Shown here: positions 10,260 through 18,112 of the stretch, one piece after another
How the letters are laid out: every line of letters starts with the position of its first letter
Position numbering within the stretch: the first letter of the stretch is position 1
Assembly: GCA_963844855.1 (NCBI GenBank)
Contig: CAWJQP010000086.1
Span: 170,652-234,651, forward strand
DNA length: 64,000 bases
DNA from: DASQDN01 sp963844855
GTDB taxonomy: Bacteria > Acidobacteriota > Terriglobia > Bryobacterales > Bryobacteraceae
Reading direction: 5' to 3'
Notes under the pieces: generated by a model
Told to the model about the DNA's origin: nothing
Database searches by the model: none
Seen by the model: only the letters and a program-made list of their open reading frames with translations
Made by a program: the position numbers and the translations under genes

Positions 10260-10895
10260 TCAAAGGTACAACTGCTTGGGCCACGCAGCGACGCGCAATT
10301 TTCGCCGAATAGAAAACCGCGTCCATTCGATCCAGGCCAGGGGCCATAGACATGAGGTCAGCAGCCAAGACGACTGGAGAGCGTCCGGTCCTAAGGCCAA
10401 CACAAACGTGCAGATCAGCGCCGCCCATTTCACACAGCGGAAAACGAGTGCACGCGACGGAGTATATATCGGCAGGAATGGCCCCGCGAACAGAACACCC
10501 ATTCCTACGCCTCCTACGAACAGCTTTTGCGCTAGCGTGGTTGCGCCTGTGAGGAACAGCATGCTGGATGACAACAGCAATGCCACGGGGAGTGCCAGAA
10601 GTAACCACTTCAGCCAGGCGCGGGAGCAAACGGCCCGGGCTTCGCAGTTCCCTTCGCGGAGCATTCTCGCCTCGGCGGACGTTAACAGGACCTTGCGATA
10701 CTGACAGTTCGCGGCCTTAGCATCGCCCAGGGCAGTCAAAGCTAACCGATCCGCTTCATCAGCGGTAGCCCCGCCGCTAACGGCGGCCTCTCGAGCTGAT
10801 TCGTAATGCTCCTGTATCTCGGTTCGGACCTGGGAAACCGAATCGTTCGATAAATGCCGCGTCGCTTGTTTCAACCATTCGTCCAGTGTCGCCAT
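10260..10895 (-). CDS. HAAS-type membrane protein paired with PadR (211 aa)
   Basis: The N-terminal ~75 residues match the HAAS/permease-prefix pattern: DEWLKQATRHL, then V-x2-EI-x2-HY, then DRLALTALGD. Four hydrophobic segments follow (about residues 94-112, 118-140, 155-168 and 172-188). The gene starts one base after the PadR stop, so the pair is translationally coupled. In Acidobacteriota such pairs usually accompany an ADOP-type ABC permease; none follows here, because the next gene is the PQQ dehydrogenase in the same direction. A role in relaying a membrane signal to the PadR protein is inference. Confidence 0.7.
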   Translation of the reverse strand: MATLDEWLKQATRHLSNDSVSQVRTEIQEHYESAREAAVSGGATADEADRLALTALGDAKAANCQYRKVLLTSAEARMLREGNCEARAVCSRAWLKWLLLALPVALLLSSSMLFLTGATTLAQKLFVGGVGMGVLFAGPFLPIYTPSRALVFRCVKWAALICTFVLALGPDALQSSWLLTSCLWPLAWIEWTRFSIRRKLRVAAWPKQLYL

Positions 10896-10896
10896 C

Positions 10897-11217
10897 TTAA
10901 GCCTCTCCCAGAATCAACGTCACCACTCGTGAAAGTTCGCGCCACTCTGCGCAATGTCTAGTCAACGTCGACCGTCCAGATTTTGTGATGCGGTAATAGC
11001 GCCGAGACCGGCCTTTCTCGATGCCCTCATAGGACTCAACGAGACCTTCATTTTCCAGCTTGTGAAGCGCCGGATAGAGAGTACCTTCCTTAAAATCCAA
11101 TACGCCCTGGGAGCGTTCCTTGATCCGCTGGGCAATACGATATCCGTGGCTCGGCTGATGCGTCAATGTCTCCAGAATCAAAGTGGGAAGCGTTCCCTTG
11201 AAGTTCATTGAATACAT
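10897..11217 (-). CDS. PadR-family transcriptional repressor (106 aa)
   Basis: The protein has the PadR winged helix-turn-helix: FKGTLPTLILETL, HGYRIAQRIKERS, then EGTLYPALHKLENEGLV and a basic wing (KGRSRRYYRIT). The chosen start is ATG at 11217, because AGGA lies five bases upstream and the product then begins MYSMNFKG, as usual for the family. An upstream in-frame ATG at 11232 falls inside the palindrome at 11223-11236 and is less likely. PadR proteins repress their own operon and are relieved by ligand or partner. The coupled downstream gene is the HAAS protein. Confidence 0.88.
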   Translation of the reverse strand: MYSMNFKGTLPTLILETLTHQPSHGYRIAQRIKERSQGVLDFKEGTLYPALHKLENEGLVESYEGIEKGRSRRYYRITKSGRSTLTRHCAEWRELSRVVTLILGEA

Positions 11218-11222
11218 CGTAG

Positions 11223-11236
11223 TCCTATGCATAGGA
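11223..11236. promoter_or_regulatory. Perfect 14-bp palindrome, candidate PadR operator
   Basis: TCCTATGCATAGGA is its own reverse complement. It sits immediately upstream of the PadR start and contains the AGGA that would serve as its ribosome site. Its position fits autorepression. PadR operators are usually imperfect inverted repeats around an ATGT/ACAT core; this one differs, so assignment rests on position and symmetry. Confidence 0.55.
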
Positions 11237-11385
11237 TAGGATGCATATCCATGGGTGTCAATAGAAAAGGTTTGCAAGTTGAGGGCTTCCAGGTGTAGGA
11301 TCGGAAGCGTAATCGGCAACGGAGTCGCGCACGGAAGGGACTTGCTTGACTAATCCGAGCCAATGAAACCGATCGTTGGCGAAAA

Positions 11386-12063
11386 TTGGAGAAGGTATTC
11401 CACGCGGCGCTGGAGTGTGCGCCGGAAGCTCGGCCAGCATTTCTGGATGCAGCCTGCCGCAGCGACCCCGAGTTGCGCCGCGAAGTGGAGGTCCTGCTGT
11501 TGCGGGAAGAGCAAGCCGGGAGCTTCCTTGAAATACCCGCATTGGAAGATCCGACAGTCATCGCGCCGGCCTGCGAATCCCTGGTTGGCCGCCAATTCGG
11601 ACCCTATCGCATTGTTTCTTTGTTAGGCGCCGGCGGCATGGGCGAGGTATACCGTGCGCATGACAGTAAACTCGGCCGCGACGTCGCCATCAAAACTCTG
11701 CCTCGCGAATTCGCGCGCGACCCACAAAGGCTGGCGCGCTTCCGCCGCGAGGCGCGCACTCTGGCGTTGCTGAACCATCCCAATATTGCAGCCATCTATG
11801 GCCTCGAATCCGGTGGCGGTCTCGAGTCCGCGATGTCGATTGCCTGGTGATGGAACTGGTGGAGGGTGAGGCCCTGCGCGGACCGCTGCCTGTCGAGAAG
11901 ACGCTCGACTACGCGCGTCAGGTCGCAGATGCGCTTGAAGCGGCGCACCACAAAGGAATCATTCACCGCGATCTGAAACCGGCGAATGTCAAAGTCACTC
12001 CTCAGGGCCGCGTGAAAGTACTCGACTTCGGCTTGGCAAAAGCGATCTTGGGACCGGACGGTG
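11386..12063 (+). pseudogene. Serine/threonine protein kinase, frameshifted and truncated
   Basis: The frame opens with the acidobacterial kinase leader (VFHAALECAPEARPAFLDAAC). It continues with the glycine loop (LLGAGGMGEVY), the catalytic Lys region (VAIKTLP) and, after a frameshift near 11840, the HRDLKPANV catalytic loop and DFGLAK. Homology stops about 15 residues after DFG. The rest of the C-lobe and the usual sensor domain are gone, replaced by unrelated sequence leading into the next gene. Start is unclear: the frame is open from 11350 and TTG at 11386 is the first candidate. The truncated product lacks most of the substrate lobe and should be inactive. Confidence 0.85.
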
Positions 12064-12281
12064 ACCGGGATCGGTCCCAGGTCGGGATGGCGCCGGGCTT
12101 GGTGAGCCTTGCGGGACTGCAACCTGCCGCATGCTCGTCTGAACACTACCGCAGCCTGTTCAAACTTGAGGGCGGTCTGACGACAAAGCGGGCAGGAGAT
12201 CGAATCAGGGCGACTGGGTATCTCTACATGGTCCGTAATGAATGCGGTTACCGATTCGGTTTTATGGTCGTCTTTGAGATT

Positions 12282-12695
12282 ATGACCACTCAACGCCTAT
12301 TGTTCGCCTTAACAGCCGCCAATCTGGTCTTACTCATTTGGCAGGTCACTCACCCCAGTGCAATCGCGGCTAACGAGATCGCTCCCGTACTGCGAGGTCG
12401 TGAACTCCAACTCGTTGACGCCGGTGGCCGCGTTCGTGCCGAAATCAAGGTGTTGCCTCCCGATCCAGCTGTAAAGATGCCAGACGGGACTAACGGATAT
12501 CCGGAAACTGTCCTCCTTCGGCTTATAGATTCTCAGGGCCGACCGAATGTGAAGATCTCAGCTACCGAAGACGGTTCCGGGATGAGCCTCGGGGGGAATA
12601 CAAACCCCACACATATACAGATCCTGTCGCGCGGTGACAGACCTCTCATGAAGCTTGTTAACCGGGAGGGTAAGCAGCAAACGATCCAACCGTAG
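12282..12695 (+). CDS. Membrane-anchored beta-rich protein, unknown (137 aa)
   Basis: ATG at 12282 begins MTTQRLLFALTAANLVLLIW, a signal anchor. It is followed by a small repeated beta domain: GRELQLVDAGGRVRAEIKVL, then ETVLLRLIDSQGRPNVKISA, then DRPLMKLVNREGKQQTIQP. Recurring V/I-D-x2-G-R pairs suggest two or three related beta-hairpins facing the periplasm. The frame also runs open upstream from the kinase remnant, but the hydrophobic anchor marks the true start. I do not recognise a named family. Confidence 0.6.
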   Translation: MTTQRLLFALTAANLVLLIWQVTHPSAIAANEIAPVLRGRELQLVDAGGRVRAEIKVLPPDPAVKMPDGTNGYPETVLLRLIDSQGRPNVKISATEDGSGMSLGGNTNPTHIQILSRGDRPLMKLVNREGKQQTIQP

Positions 12696-13135
12696 GCAGC
12701 GGCGGCGTTGCGAGACTTCGACCGCCAGCGCTGCCGGTCAGCGAGTGACGGGCTATACGGACACAATCGGCTCGTGAGTACGCCGCGAGAGGACGGTCCG
12801 TGCTGCGGTCCAGTAGACCGAGCCAGTTGATGCGCCTGTTCTTTGGGCGCGATTCGTGACGCAAGACGCGACTATTGAGAACTGATCCGAGTTTCATATT
12901 GTGTGAGCGCCGTTCTTAACGTGGTTCACCACGTGGTTCGTCACCCTTCGGCCGACCTTCCTGCCAATTAAGATAGAGAAGGACGCTTCGCCTCTTTAGC
13001 ACAATCACGACACTCGGCACACCACATTGACGTGAAGCTTCAGGAGATCCACATCGAGACGTTCTTTCCGGCTGACCAGGTGTCGGAACGAGCTTGGCGA
13101 TAGTGCGTGATCCCATACTGCAAACGACGATAGCG
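12696..13135. other. 440-bp stretch without a gene
   Basis: Nothing coding is supported. It holds the second copy of the 26-bp repeat (12831-12856) and a short inverted motif around 12920-12945 (GTGGTTCACCACGTGG). Confidence 0.5.
12831..12856. repeat. 26-bp dispersed repeat with inverted arms (copy 2)
   Basis: TGCGCCTGTTCTTTGGGCGC followed by GATTCG matches the copy at 10192-10217 at about 23 of 26 positions. Here the arms GCGCC/GGCGC pair perfectly around the loop. Confidence 0.6.
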
Positions 13136-13966
13136 ATGCGAATTGAACCAACATCTAATCATGTGAATCGCGAAGTTCACGAACTCACTCCACAGCAAGT
13201 GCAGGCGTTCATTGAACGCGGATTTATAGAGCTGCCGCGGGCATTCTCCAAGTCGCTGGCCGATGAAGCGCTCAAGATTCTTTGGCGAGACACAGGTTGC
13301 GATCCGGCGGACCCATCCACCTGGACGAAGCCGGTAATCCGCCTCGGTGACTATCCACACGCCCCGTTTGCGCAAGCAGCGAATACCCCGCACCTCCATG
13401 GCGCCTTCGACCAGTTAGTCGGAGCCGGCCGATGGCTCGCGTTAGGGAGTCTCGGAACATTTCCTATCCGCTTCCCCTCGCCTGATGACCCCGGTGATGC
13501 CGGCTGGCACGTCGATCCAAGCTTCGGGACCGAGACGCCTGATTTCATGTCATGGCGAGTCAACGTCACTTCGCGAGGACGAGCGCTTCTGATGCTGTTC
13601 TTGTTCTCGGATGTGGGACCGGAAGAGGCTCCAACGCGCATTCGGGTCGGCTCTCACTTGGATATCGCGCGAATGCTCGCGCCAGCGGGCGAGAACGGAT
13701 TAACGCTGCGCGAGCTTGCCGCGAACGGCTTCGCTGAGACGGCGCATCGACGCGAGGAACTTGCGACGGGCGAAGCGGGTACCGTCTACCTGTGCCATCC
13801 GTTTCTTGTTCATGCGGCCCAGCCAAATCGCGGCACTCGCCCCAGATTCATGGCCCAGCCGCCGCTGCTTCCCGCGGTTCCGTTACGGTTGTCGCGTGAC
13901 GATGGCGGTTACTCGGCAGTGGAGTTGGCAATCAAGAACGGATTGGAGGACGACGTCCGACAGTAG
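13136..13966 (+). CDS. Phytanoyl-CoA dioxygenase (PhyH) family protein (276 aa)
   Basis: This is a cupin-fold Fe(II)/2-oxoglutarate oxygenase of the PhyH family. The iron triad is visible: WHVDPSF gives His125 and Asp127, and FLVHAAQPNRGTRPRF gives His226 with the downstream Arg that would bind 2-oxoglutarate. Substrates in this family vary widely and cannot be read from sequence. The start is set at ATG 13136 (MRIEPTSNHV); an upstream TTG at 13094 is possible but weaker. It stands alone, with more than 100 bp on each side. Confidence 0.85.
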   Translation: MRIEPTSNHVNREVHELTPQQVQAFIERGFIELPRAFSKSLADEALKILWRDTGCDPADPSTWTKPVIRLGDYPHAPFAQAANTPHLHGAFDQLVGAGRWLALGSLGTFPIRFPSPDDPGDAGWHVDPSFGTETPDFMSWRVNVTSRGRALLMLFLFSDVGPEEAPTRIRVGSHLDIARMLAPAGENGLTLRELAANGFAETAHRREELATGEAGTVYLCHPFLVHAAQPNRGTRPRFMAQPPLLPAVPLRLSRDDGGYSAVELAIKNGLEDDVRQ

Positions 13967-14097
13967 GCTGTAACGCGTCCGCGATCATCTCTAGTCCGCG
14001 GAAGTACGCCTTATCATGTCAGCCGCCGAATTGAGCACATGATCGCGAACATTTTTGCGGGTGGATGGCGGCAACCGCATCGTAGGATAGGGATGAT

Positions 14098-14610
14098 ATG
14101 AACGACGAGCTACCGTGTCTCGCCCTGCTCGAAGCGACGCCGGAGATATTGCGTGGGCTGATGTCGGAGATTTCGGATGAGGACGCGCGGTGGAAGCCGG
14201 CGCCGGACCGCTTCTCGATCGCCGAGGTGCTGGCGCATCTCTCGCATTCCGAGGGTCACTGCTATCGCGCACGTGTGGATCGATTTTTGACGGAGGAGAT
14301 GCCGGAGCTCGAACCGGACGATGCGCAGATGCACCTGGAGCTGTACAAGAACGGCGACCCGGAGGAGAATCTCGGGCACTTCGAGGACCAGCGGGAGACG
14401 AACATCGAAATGCTGCGCGGCCTTCCGGCGGAGGTTGGCTCGCGCAAGGCGAAGCATCGGGCGGCGGGCGAGATCACGCTTTCGCAGATGCTGCACGAGT
14501 GGGCGCTGCACGACTTAGGGCACGTGCGACAAATCGCGGAGCTGGTTCGGGCGCGAAAATACCTGGCGGGCGCGGGTGCGCTGGGGGAAGACTATCAGCT
14601 GAAGCCATGA
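14098..14610 (+). CDS. DinB-family metal-binding four-helix protein (170 aa)
   Basis: The fold signature is a helical bundle with clustered histidines: LAHLSHSEGHCY (His47, His50, His54) and MLHEWALHDLGHVRQI (His138, His142). The PAPDRFSIAEVLAHL block is typical of the DinB_2 superfamily, whose members include thiol transferases and many proteins of unknown function. ATG at 14098 follows GGGATGAT with only a weak ribosome site. It is the last chromosomal gene before the tRNA fragment and mobile element. Confidence 0.8.
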   Translation: MNDELPCLALLEATPEILRGLMSEISDEDARWKPAPDRFSIAEVLAHLSHSEGHCYRARVDRFLTEEMPELEPDDAQMHLELYKNGDPEENLGHFEDQRETNIEMLRGLPAEVGSRKAKHRAAGEITLSQMLHEWALHDLGHVRQIAELVRARKYLAGAGALGEDYQLKP

Positions 14611-14727
14611 TGATATGGCGAGATCCCGAAGCCGATGAATACGCTACACATTGAGTGAGTTCTGTCCGGTAACCGTTGGCCGAAAGTGGGAATTAGCGGG
14701 AAATAAGACCAAGTTATTGAAAACGAA

Positions 14728-14780
14728 TGGAGGCGCGGGGGGGAATCGAACCCCCGAGTAAAGGTTTTGCAGACCTAAAC
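14728..14780 (-). tRNA. tRNA-Cys(GCA) 3' fragment, probable attachment site
   Basis: On the minus strand the 3' half of a tRNA-Cys is intact: anticodon loop CTGCAAA (anticodon at 14768-14770), T-arm GGGGG-TTCGATT-CCCCC (14739-14755), acceptor 3' strand CCGCGCC (14732-14738), discriminator U and encoded CCA (14728-14730). The matching acceptor 5' strand, GGCGCGG, is absent where the 5' half should be. The sequence instead runs into unrelated DNA from about 14780. A tRNA cut to its 3' end beside an integrase and rep gene is the classic displaced end of a site-specific integration. Confidence 0.75.
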
Positions 14781-14930
14781 TCTGCTGTGCTAGCCACCTT
14801 TGCTATCAACATACTTGCTCTACTGTTCTCCCAGAGGTCCGGTTTTGGTCCGGTCGTGCCTGGAACTACGGGAGGCGCTAGGCGACGGCGTTCCCTTTGA
14901 AGAGGGTTTGCCTAGCCCAGCGATTGACGT

Positions 14931-15875
14931 GTGCAACACGTTAGACCCCTAGTGCGCGATTTCGCCCGCATCCATGACTTGGACCTGTTCGCCTCAAAGC
15001 AGCAGAAGAAGAGGGTGGAATCGGTCGAGCTGGTTCGACACAGTCGGGAACAGGGTGGGCAGGAACTCGCGTTTAACTCCCGTCCTTTCGTCCTGTGTGG
15101 CCTTCCAATCCGTCGGCCTCCGGATGGCACGCATCGCTACACACGCCGGAACGGGAGATTCCGCCTCGAGGTAACTGGCGATCCCGAACATGGCATCCCT
15201 TACGGGCAGGACCGTCTGATTCCCATTTGGTTCGCAACGCTCGCCGTTCGACAAAAAAGTCGGACGGTGTACTTCCGGTCGGCGGCCGAGATCCTCGAGG
15301 AGTTCGATCTTCCGAAGGACGGACCGCATTACCGTCGTCTCGTGAATGGCTTCAAGCGGGTCTTCAGAAGCACGATCTATTTCGGGACCGAAGCATCCGT
15401 CGGCCCGCATGCCGTTTGGGATTGTCAACGATTTCATTTCTTCGATCGGCTGCGGATTTGGTGTAGCCGATCGGCGGGGGAAGACCTCGTGGAGACCAAA
15501 CCGGATTGCAACATCGTCAGCTTGAGCGAAGCGTTCTGGAAGGAGATTCAGGACCACCCTATACCCGTCGACATCAGGGTCATCCGCGAGCTTACGAACA
15601 TACCCGGGTGCCTCGATTTGTACATGTGGCTCTGCTGGCGCTGCCATCAGGCGAGGCGGACCGAGTCTATCCCGCTCTTCGGTGCTTTCGGTCATGCTTT
15701 TCAGCTGGGTGTGGCGGAGTACTCACGCGATCGCAACTTCCGGAAACGCTTAAAGGAATGGCTGTGGCTCGTCCATCTTTACTGGCCTGACTGCCCAGCT
15801 CAGTTGACAGACGATGGACTTGGACTATGCGTGTCGCAGGCTAATGGAATCACTCCGGCAACCTTCTCCGGATAA
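14931..15875 (+). CDS. Plasmid-type replication initiator, RepA/RPA family (314 aa)
   Basis: The core matches plasmid-encoded RepA proteins of the RPA family: GIPYGQDRLIPIWFATLAVR (about residues 89-108), YFRSAAEILEEFDL, HYRRLVNGFKRVFRSTIYFG, and a C-terminal block around LYMWLCWRCHQARR and IPLFGAFGHAFQLGVAEYSR. These proteins bind the plasmid origin and start replication. Length is normal. GTG at 14931 is the first start in frame and the exact N-terminus is uncertain. Its presence in chromosomal context suggests an integrated plasmid or an ICE with a replicative phase. It is transcribed away from the tRNA fragment. Confidence 0.75.
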   Translation: MQHVRPLVRDFARIHDLDLFASKQQKKRVESVELVRHSREQGGQELAFNSRPFVLCGLPIRRPPDGTHRYTRRNGRFRLEVTGDPEHGIPYGQDRLIPIWFATLAVRQKSRTVYFRSAAEILEEFDLPKDGPHYRRLVNGFKRVFRSTIYFGTEASVGPHAVWDCQRFHFFDRLRIWCSRSAGEDLVETKPDCNIVSLSEAFWKEIQDHPIPVDIRVIRELTNIPGCLDLYMWLCWRCHQARRTESIPLFGAFGHAFQLGVAEYSRDRNFRKRLKEWLWLVHLYWPDCPAQLTDDGLGLCVSQANGITPATFSG

Positions 15876-15937
15876 GTAGGCTCGACATCGCGAGTCCTCC
15901 AAACTGCGCCCTTGTGAGACACCCAGCATGCTGCACT

Positions 15938-16334
15938 TCAGCTGCCGCCGCACTCCACTATCCGCGTCAAGGTTGAAGTTTCGGTTGGTGCTCTGCCGCG
16001 CTGCGAAAGATGTCGATCAGTTCGACTAAGACAGACCGGAATGTAAACTTGTTCCACGAACTGGCCGAACGTGTGGTTCACGCGCGGCATTCGCTCCCGG
16101 CCGGAAGCCTCGTTGATTGGTTGAAGAATTCCCGAAAGGATTCCCTCTGCCTGAGCACGCGTCATGGGTAGACCACAGCCCAAGTTCTTTTGACCTTGGT
16201 GTCCCGTCCCCCCGCCACTGGGCATACCAGTACGTTTTCCCTATTCGTTTGCGGGGATTTACGCTTTTCCGCTGATATGCTTTCGACGCATTCGATTCTC
16301 GGTTTCCTGCGTCAATGGCGAATAATCCTGACAC
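15938..16334 (-). pseudogene. Tyrosine recombinase (integrase), N-terminal remnant with frameshift
   Basis: Two frames joined near 16170 give an integrase arm-binding and SAM-like start. The first part reads RIGKTYWYAQWRGDGTPRSK then ELGL. The second reads MTRAQAEGILSGILQPINEA and TFGQFVEQVYIPVC. Homology ends there: the catalytic domain with its Arg-His-Arg-Tyr residues is missing. The leading residues resemble the ExxR/Tn-type integrases that use tRNA sites. With no catalytic part the element should be unable to excise by its own enzyme. Confidence 0.7.
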
Positions 16335-16344
16335 CGCTGTGATG

Positions 16345-16548
16345 TTAGCATCGGCATTTGTGTGCTTCGAGCCAAGCGTCGAGCCACTCGCGGCGGATCA
16401 GCTTTCTCCTGCCCATTGAGAAGTGCGGCAAGGGAGGAAGATCCCGCACCCTGCCGTTCATGACGTTCGAAACGTGGGCTTTCGAGCACTGGAGGATCTC
16501 AGCGACTTGATTGATGGTCAGGATTTTGGACGGTGATACCGGTTCCAC
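16345..16548 (-). CDS. Excisionase / AlpA-like helix-turn-helix protein (67 aa)
   Basis: This small DNA-binding protein reads ILTINQVAEILQCSKAHVSN, then PHFSMGRRKLIRREWLDAWL, the standard MerR/excisionase winged-helix pattern of element-borne Xis proteins. The start is GTG at 16548, because GGAGG lies seven bases upstream; a longer frame to 16683 would overlap trbI and lacks a ribosome site. It lies between trbI and the integrase remnant, where ICEs usually keep xis next to int. It probably controlled excision or conjugation gene expression. Confidence 0.75.
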   Translation of the reverse strand: MEPVSPSKILTINQVAEILQCSKAHVSNVMNGRVRDLPPLPHFSMGRRKLIRREWLDAWLEAHKCRC

Positions 16549-16585
16549 TCTATACCTCCACTGTTGATTGGCAGACTGCTCTGTG

Positions 16586-18112
16586 TCACTGGCTGTTGCT
16601 ATTCGCGGTGTCTCGCCTTCTGAGCCCCTTCTGAGGAAGGATCGGCTGGGGATCAGCCTGGAGGGGCTCGTAAGGAGATTCAAACAACATGTCGCGATTC
16701 ACTCGAACTGTGAACCTGTAACCCACTGGCACCTTGATAGTCGGCTGTACGTTCAGGTTCCGCCTCGTCATCATCGCGCCGGTTTGGCTCAACTCGCGCC
16801 CAACCGCCGCGGATGCGGTTTGGCCTGCGCTCGGATTGACGAGGATGCTCTGGTTACGCCGCTGCGAGACTTCGAAGGCTGCTGTGAACAGGCTCGTTAA
16901 TGCGGCGAACCCAAGCAATCGCTTGTAGTGCCGATCTACTTTGCTCCTCAGTCCAGAGTTTCCTTGAGCATCCAATCCGACCATCCCGTCCAGGTCGACT
17001 GTCGAGGCATCAGGAAAGATGACTCGGCTCCATGCGACCTGTACACCGTCCTGGCCGTACGCTACTCGCGAATCATACTTGCCGATTAGTCGAGAGCCCT
17101 GCGGTATGAGAATGTACTGCCCGGTGGCGGTGTCGTACACGTTCGAAGTGACCAACCCCTTCAACTCGCCGGGGAGGTCCGAGTTCAAGGCCTGTTCGAG
17201 CACGGCCGGGATCTCCCATCCTGCTTTGATTTCATATGAGCTTAGTGGGGCTGTTCTTGTGGAGGCCAGATAGTTGTCGCCCTTCGATCGCGCACTCTCG
17301 AGGAACGCTTGCTTGCGACTCTGCATGTTCTGGGCGTCATAATCATCACCGGCCTGGGACGGCAGCAAGGCCTGATTGACGGCGGCACCGCCCTGCTCGG
17401 GGCTACGCCTCGCGCCAGCGAGCGCCTGCGTCAATGCAGCCACTTGAGCGATGTCATTCGCTGCCGACGAGCGCGCGCCCGTCCCAGCGCCGATGCTGAG
17501 ACCGCTGAAACCAGAGGCTCCGGAGCGACTCCGGATCGATGTTGGAGCGACAATGGCATCCTGCTCCTGCTGATAGGCGGCAAGGATTCGCCTCTCCTGC
17601 GGAGTGAGCTCACGGCGAGCGGGTTGAGAAGGAGCCGCCGGGCTCGGCGGAGACTTCCGTACCACTATCCTGTCGAGCGGCCCTAAATCGTCACAAAGCC
17701 GACCGGTGTTCGGATCGAATCGATATGGTTGTCCAGTCTTAGCATCCGATCCACATGGGGCTTTAGCAGCGGCGTTGTCGGCAGGCACTGGTGGTTGGAG
17801 CTCGGGGGCATTCTTTCCCGCCAGCGGAGCGGTACCAGGTGGTATGTTCTTTATGAATTCATTGCTCGCCGAGGTCGCCGGGGCGACGTTCTTGAGCACT
17901 CCGGCCTCTCGCGCCGCCGCTTCTGCATTTATCGATCGACGGTAACCGCCATAAGCGAAAGCCGCGAGTAACCCGAGCACAATCACGCCAATGATGCCCG
18001 CTGCTCTCTTGCTGATACGCACTGTCTTTTCGGGTTGCGGGTGGAGATCCAGACCGGTGGGAGACTGAATCGGCTTCACTTCTGTTTCGCGAAGACTATC
18101 CTCGGGGTTCAC
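16586..18112 (-). CDS. trbI: TrbI / VirB10-type conjugal transfer protein (508 aa)
   Basis: This is the inner-to-outer membrane bridge of the type IV secretion channel. A single N-terminal membrane helix (IIGVIVLGLLAAFAYGGY) is followed by a Pro/Ala-rich periplasmic stretch. The conserved C-terminal VirB10 domain contains IPAVLEQALNSDLPG, LIPQGSRLIGKYDSRVAYGQ, then WSRVIFPD and LVNPSAGQT. The start is GTG at 18112, with GGAG seven bases upstream; it overlaps the end of trbG by 17 bases. It is the last gene of the trb operon, and xis follows. Confidence 0.88.
   Translation of the reverse strand: MNPEDSLRETEVKPIQSPTGLDLHPQPEKTVRISKRAAGIIGVIVLGLLAAFAYGGYRRSINAEAAAREAGVLKNVAPATSASNEFIKNIPPGTAPLAGKNAPELQPPVPADNAAAKAPCGSDAKTGQPYRFDPNTGRLCDDLGPLDRIVVRKSPPSPAAPSQPARRELTPQERRILAAYQQEQDAIVAPTSIRSRSGASGFSGLSIGAGTGARSSAANDIAQVAALTQALAGARRSPEQGGAAVNQALLPSQAGDDYDAQNMQSRKQAFLESARSKGDNYLASTRTAPLSSYEIKAGWEIPAVLEQALNSDLPGELKGLVTSNVYDTATGQYILIPQGSRLIGKYDSRVAYGQDGVQVAWSRVIFPDASTVDLDGMVGLDAQGNSGLRSKVDRHYKRLLGFAALTSLFTAAFEVSQRRNQSILVNPSAGQTASAAVGRELSQTGAMMTRRNLNVQPTIKVPVGYRFTVRVNRDMLFESPYEPLQADPQPILPQKGLRRRDTANSNSQ

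Noticed and set aside
11796..12293. Minus-strand 165-residue frame over the kinase remnant
   Set aside because: It is antisense to conserved kinase motifs (HRDLKPAN, DFG), so the plus-strand reading explains it.
14728..14806. A complete tRNA-Cys gene on the minus strand
   Set aside because: The 5' acceptor strand needed to pair with CCGCGCC is absent from the neighbouring bases, so only a 3' fragment is supported.
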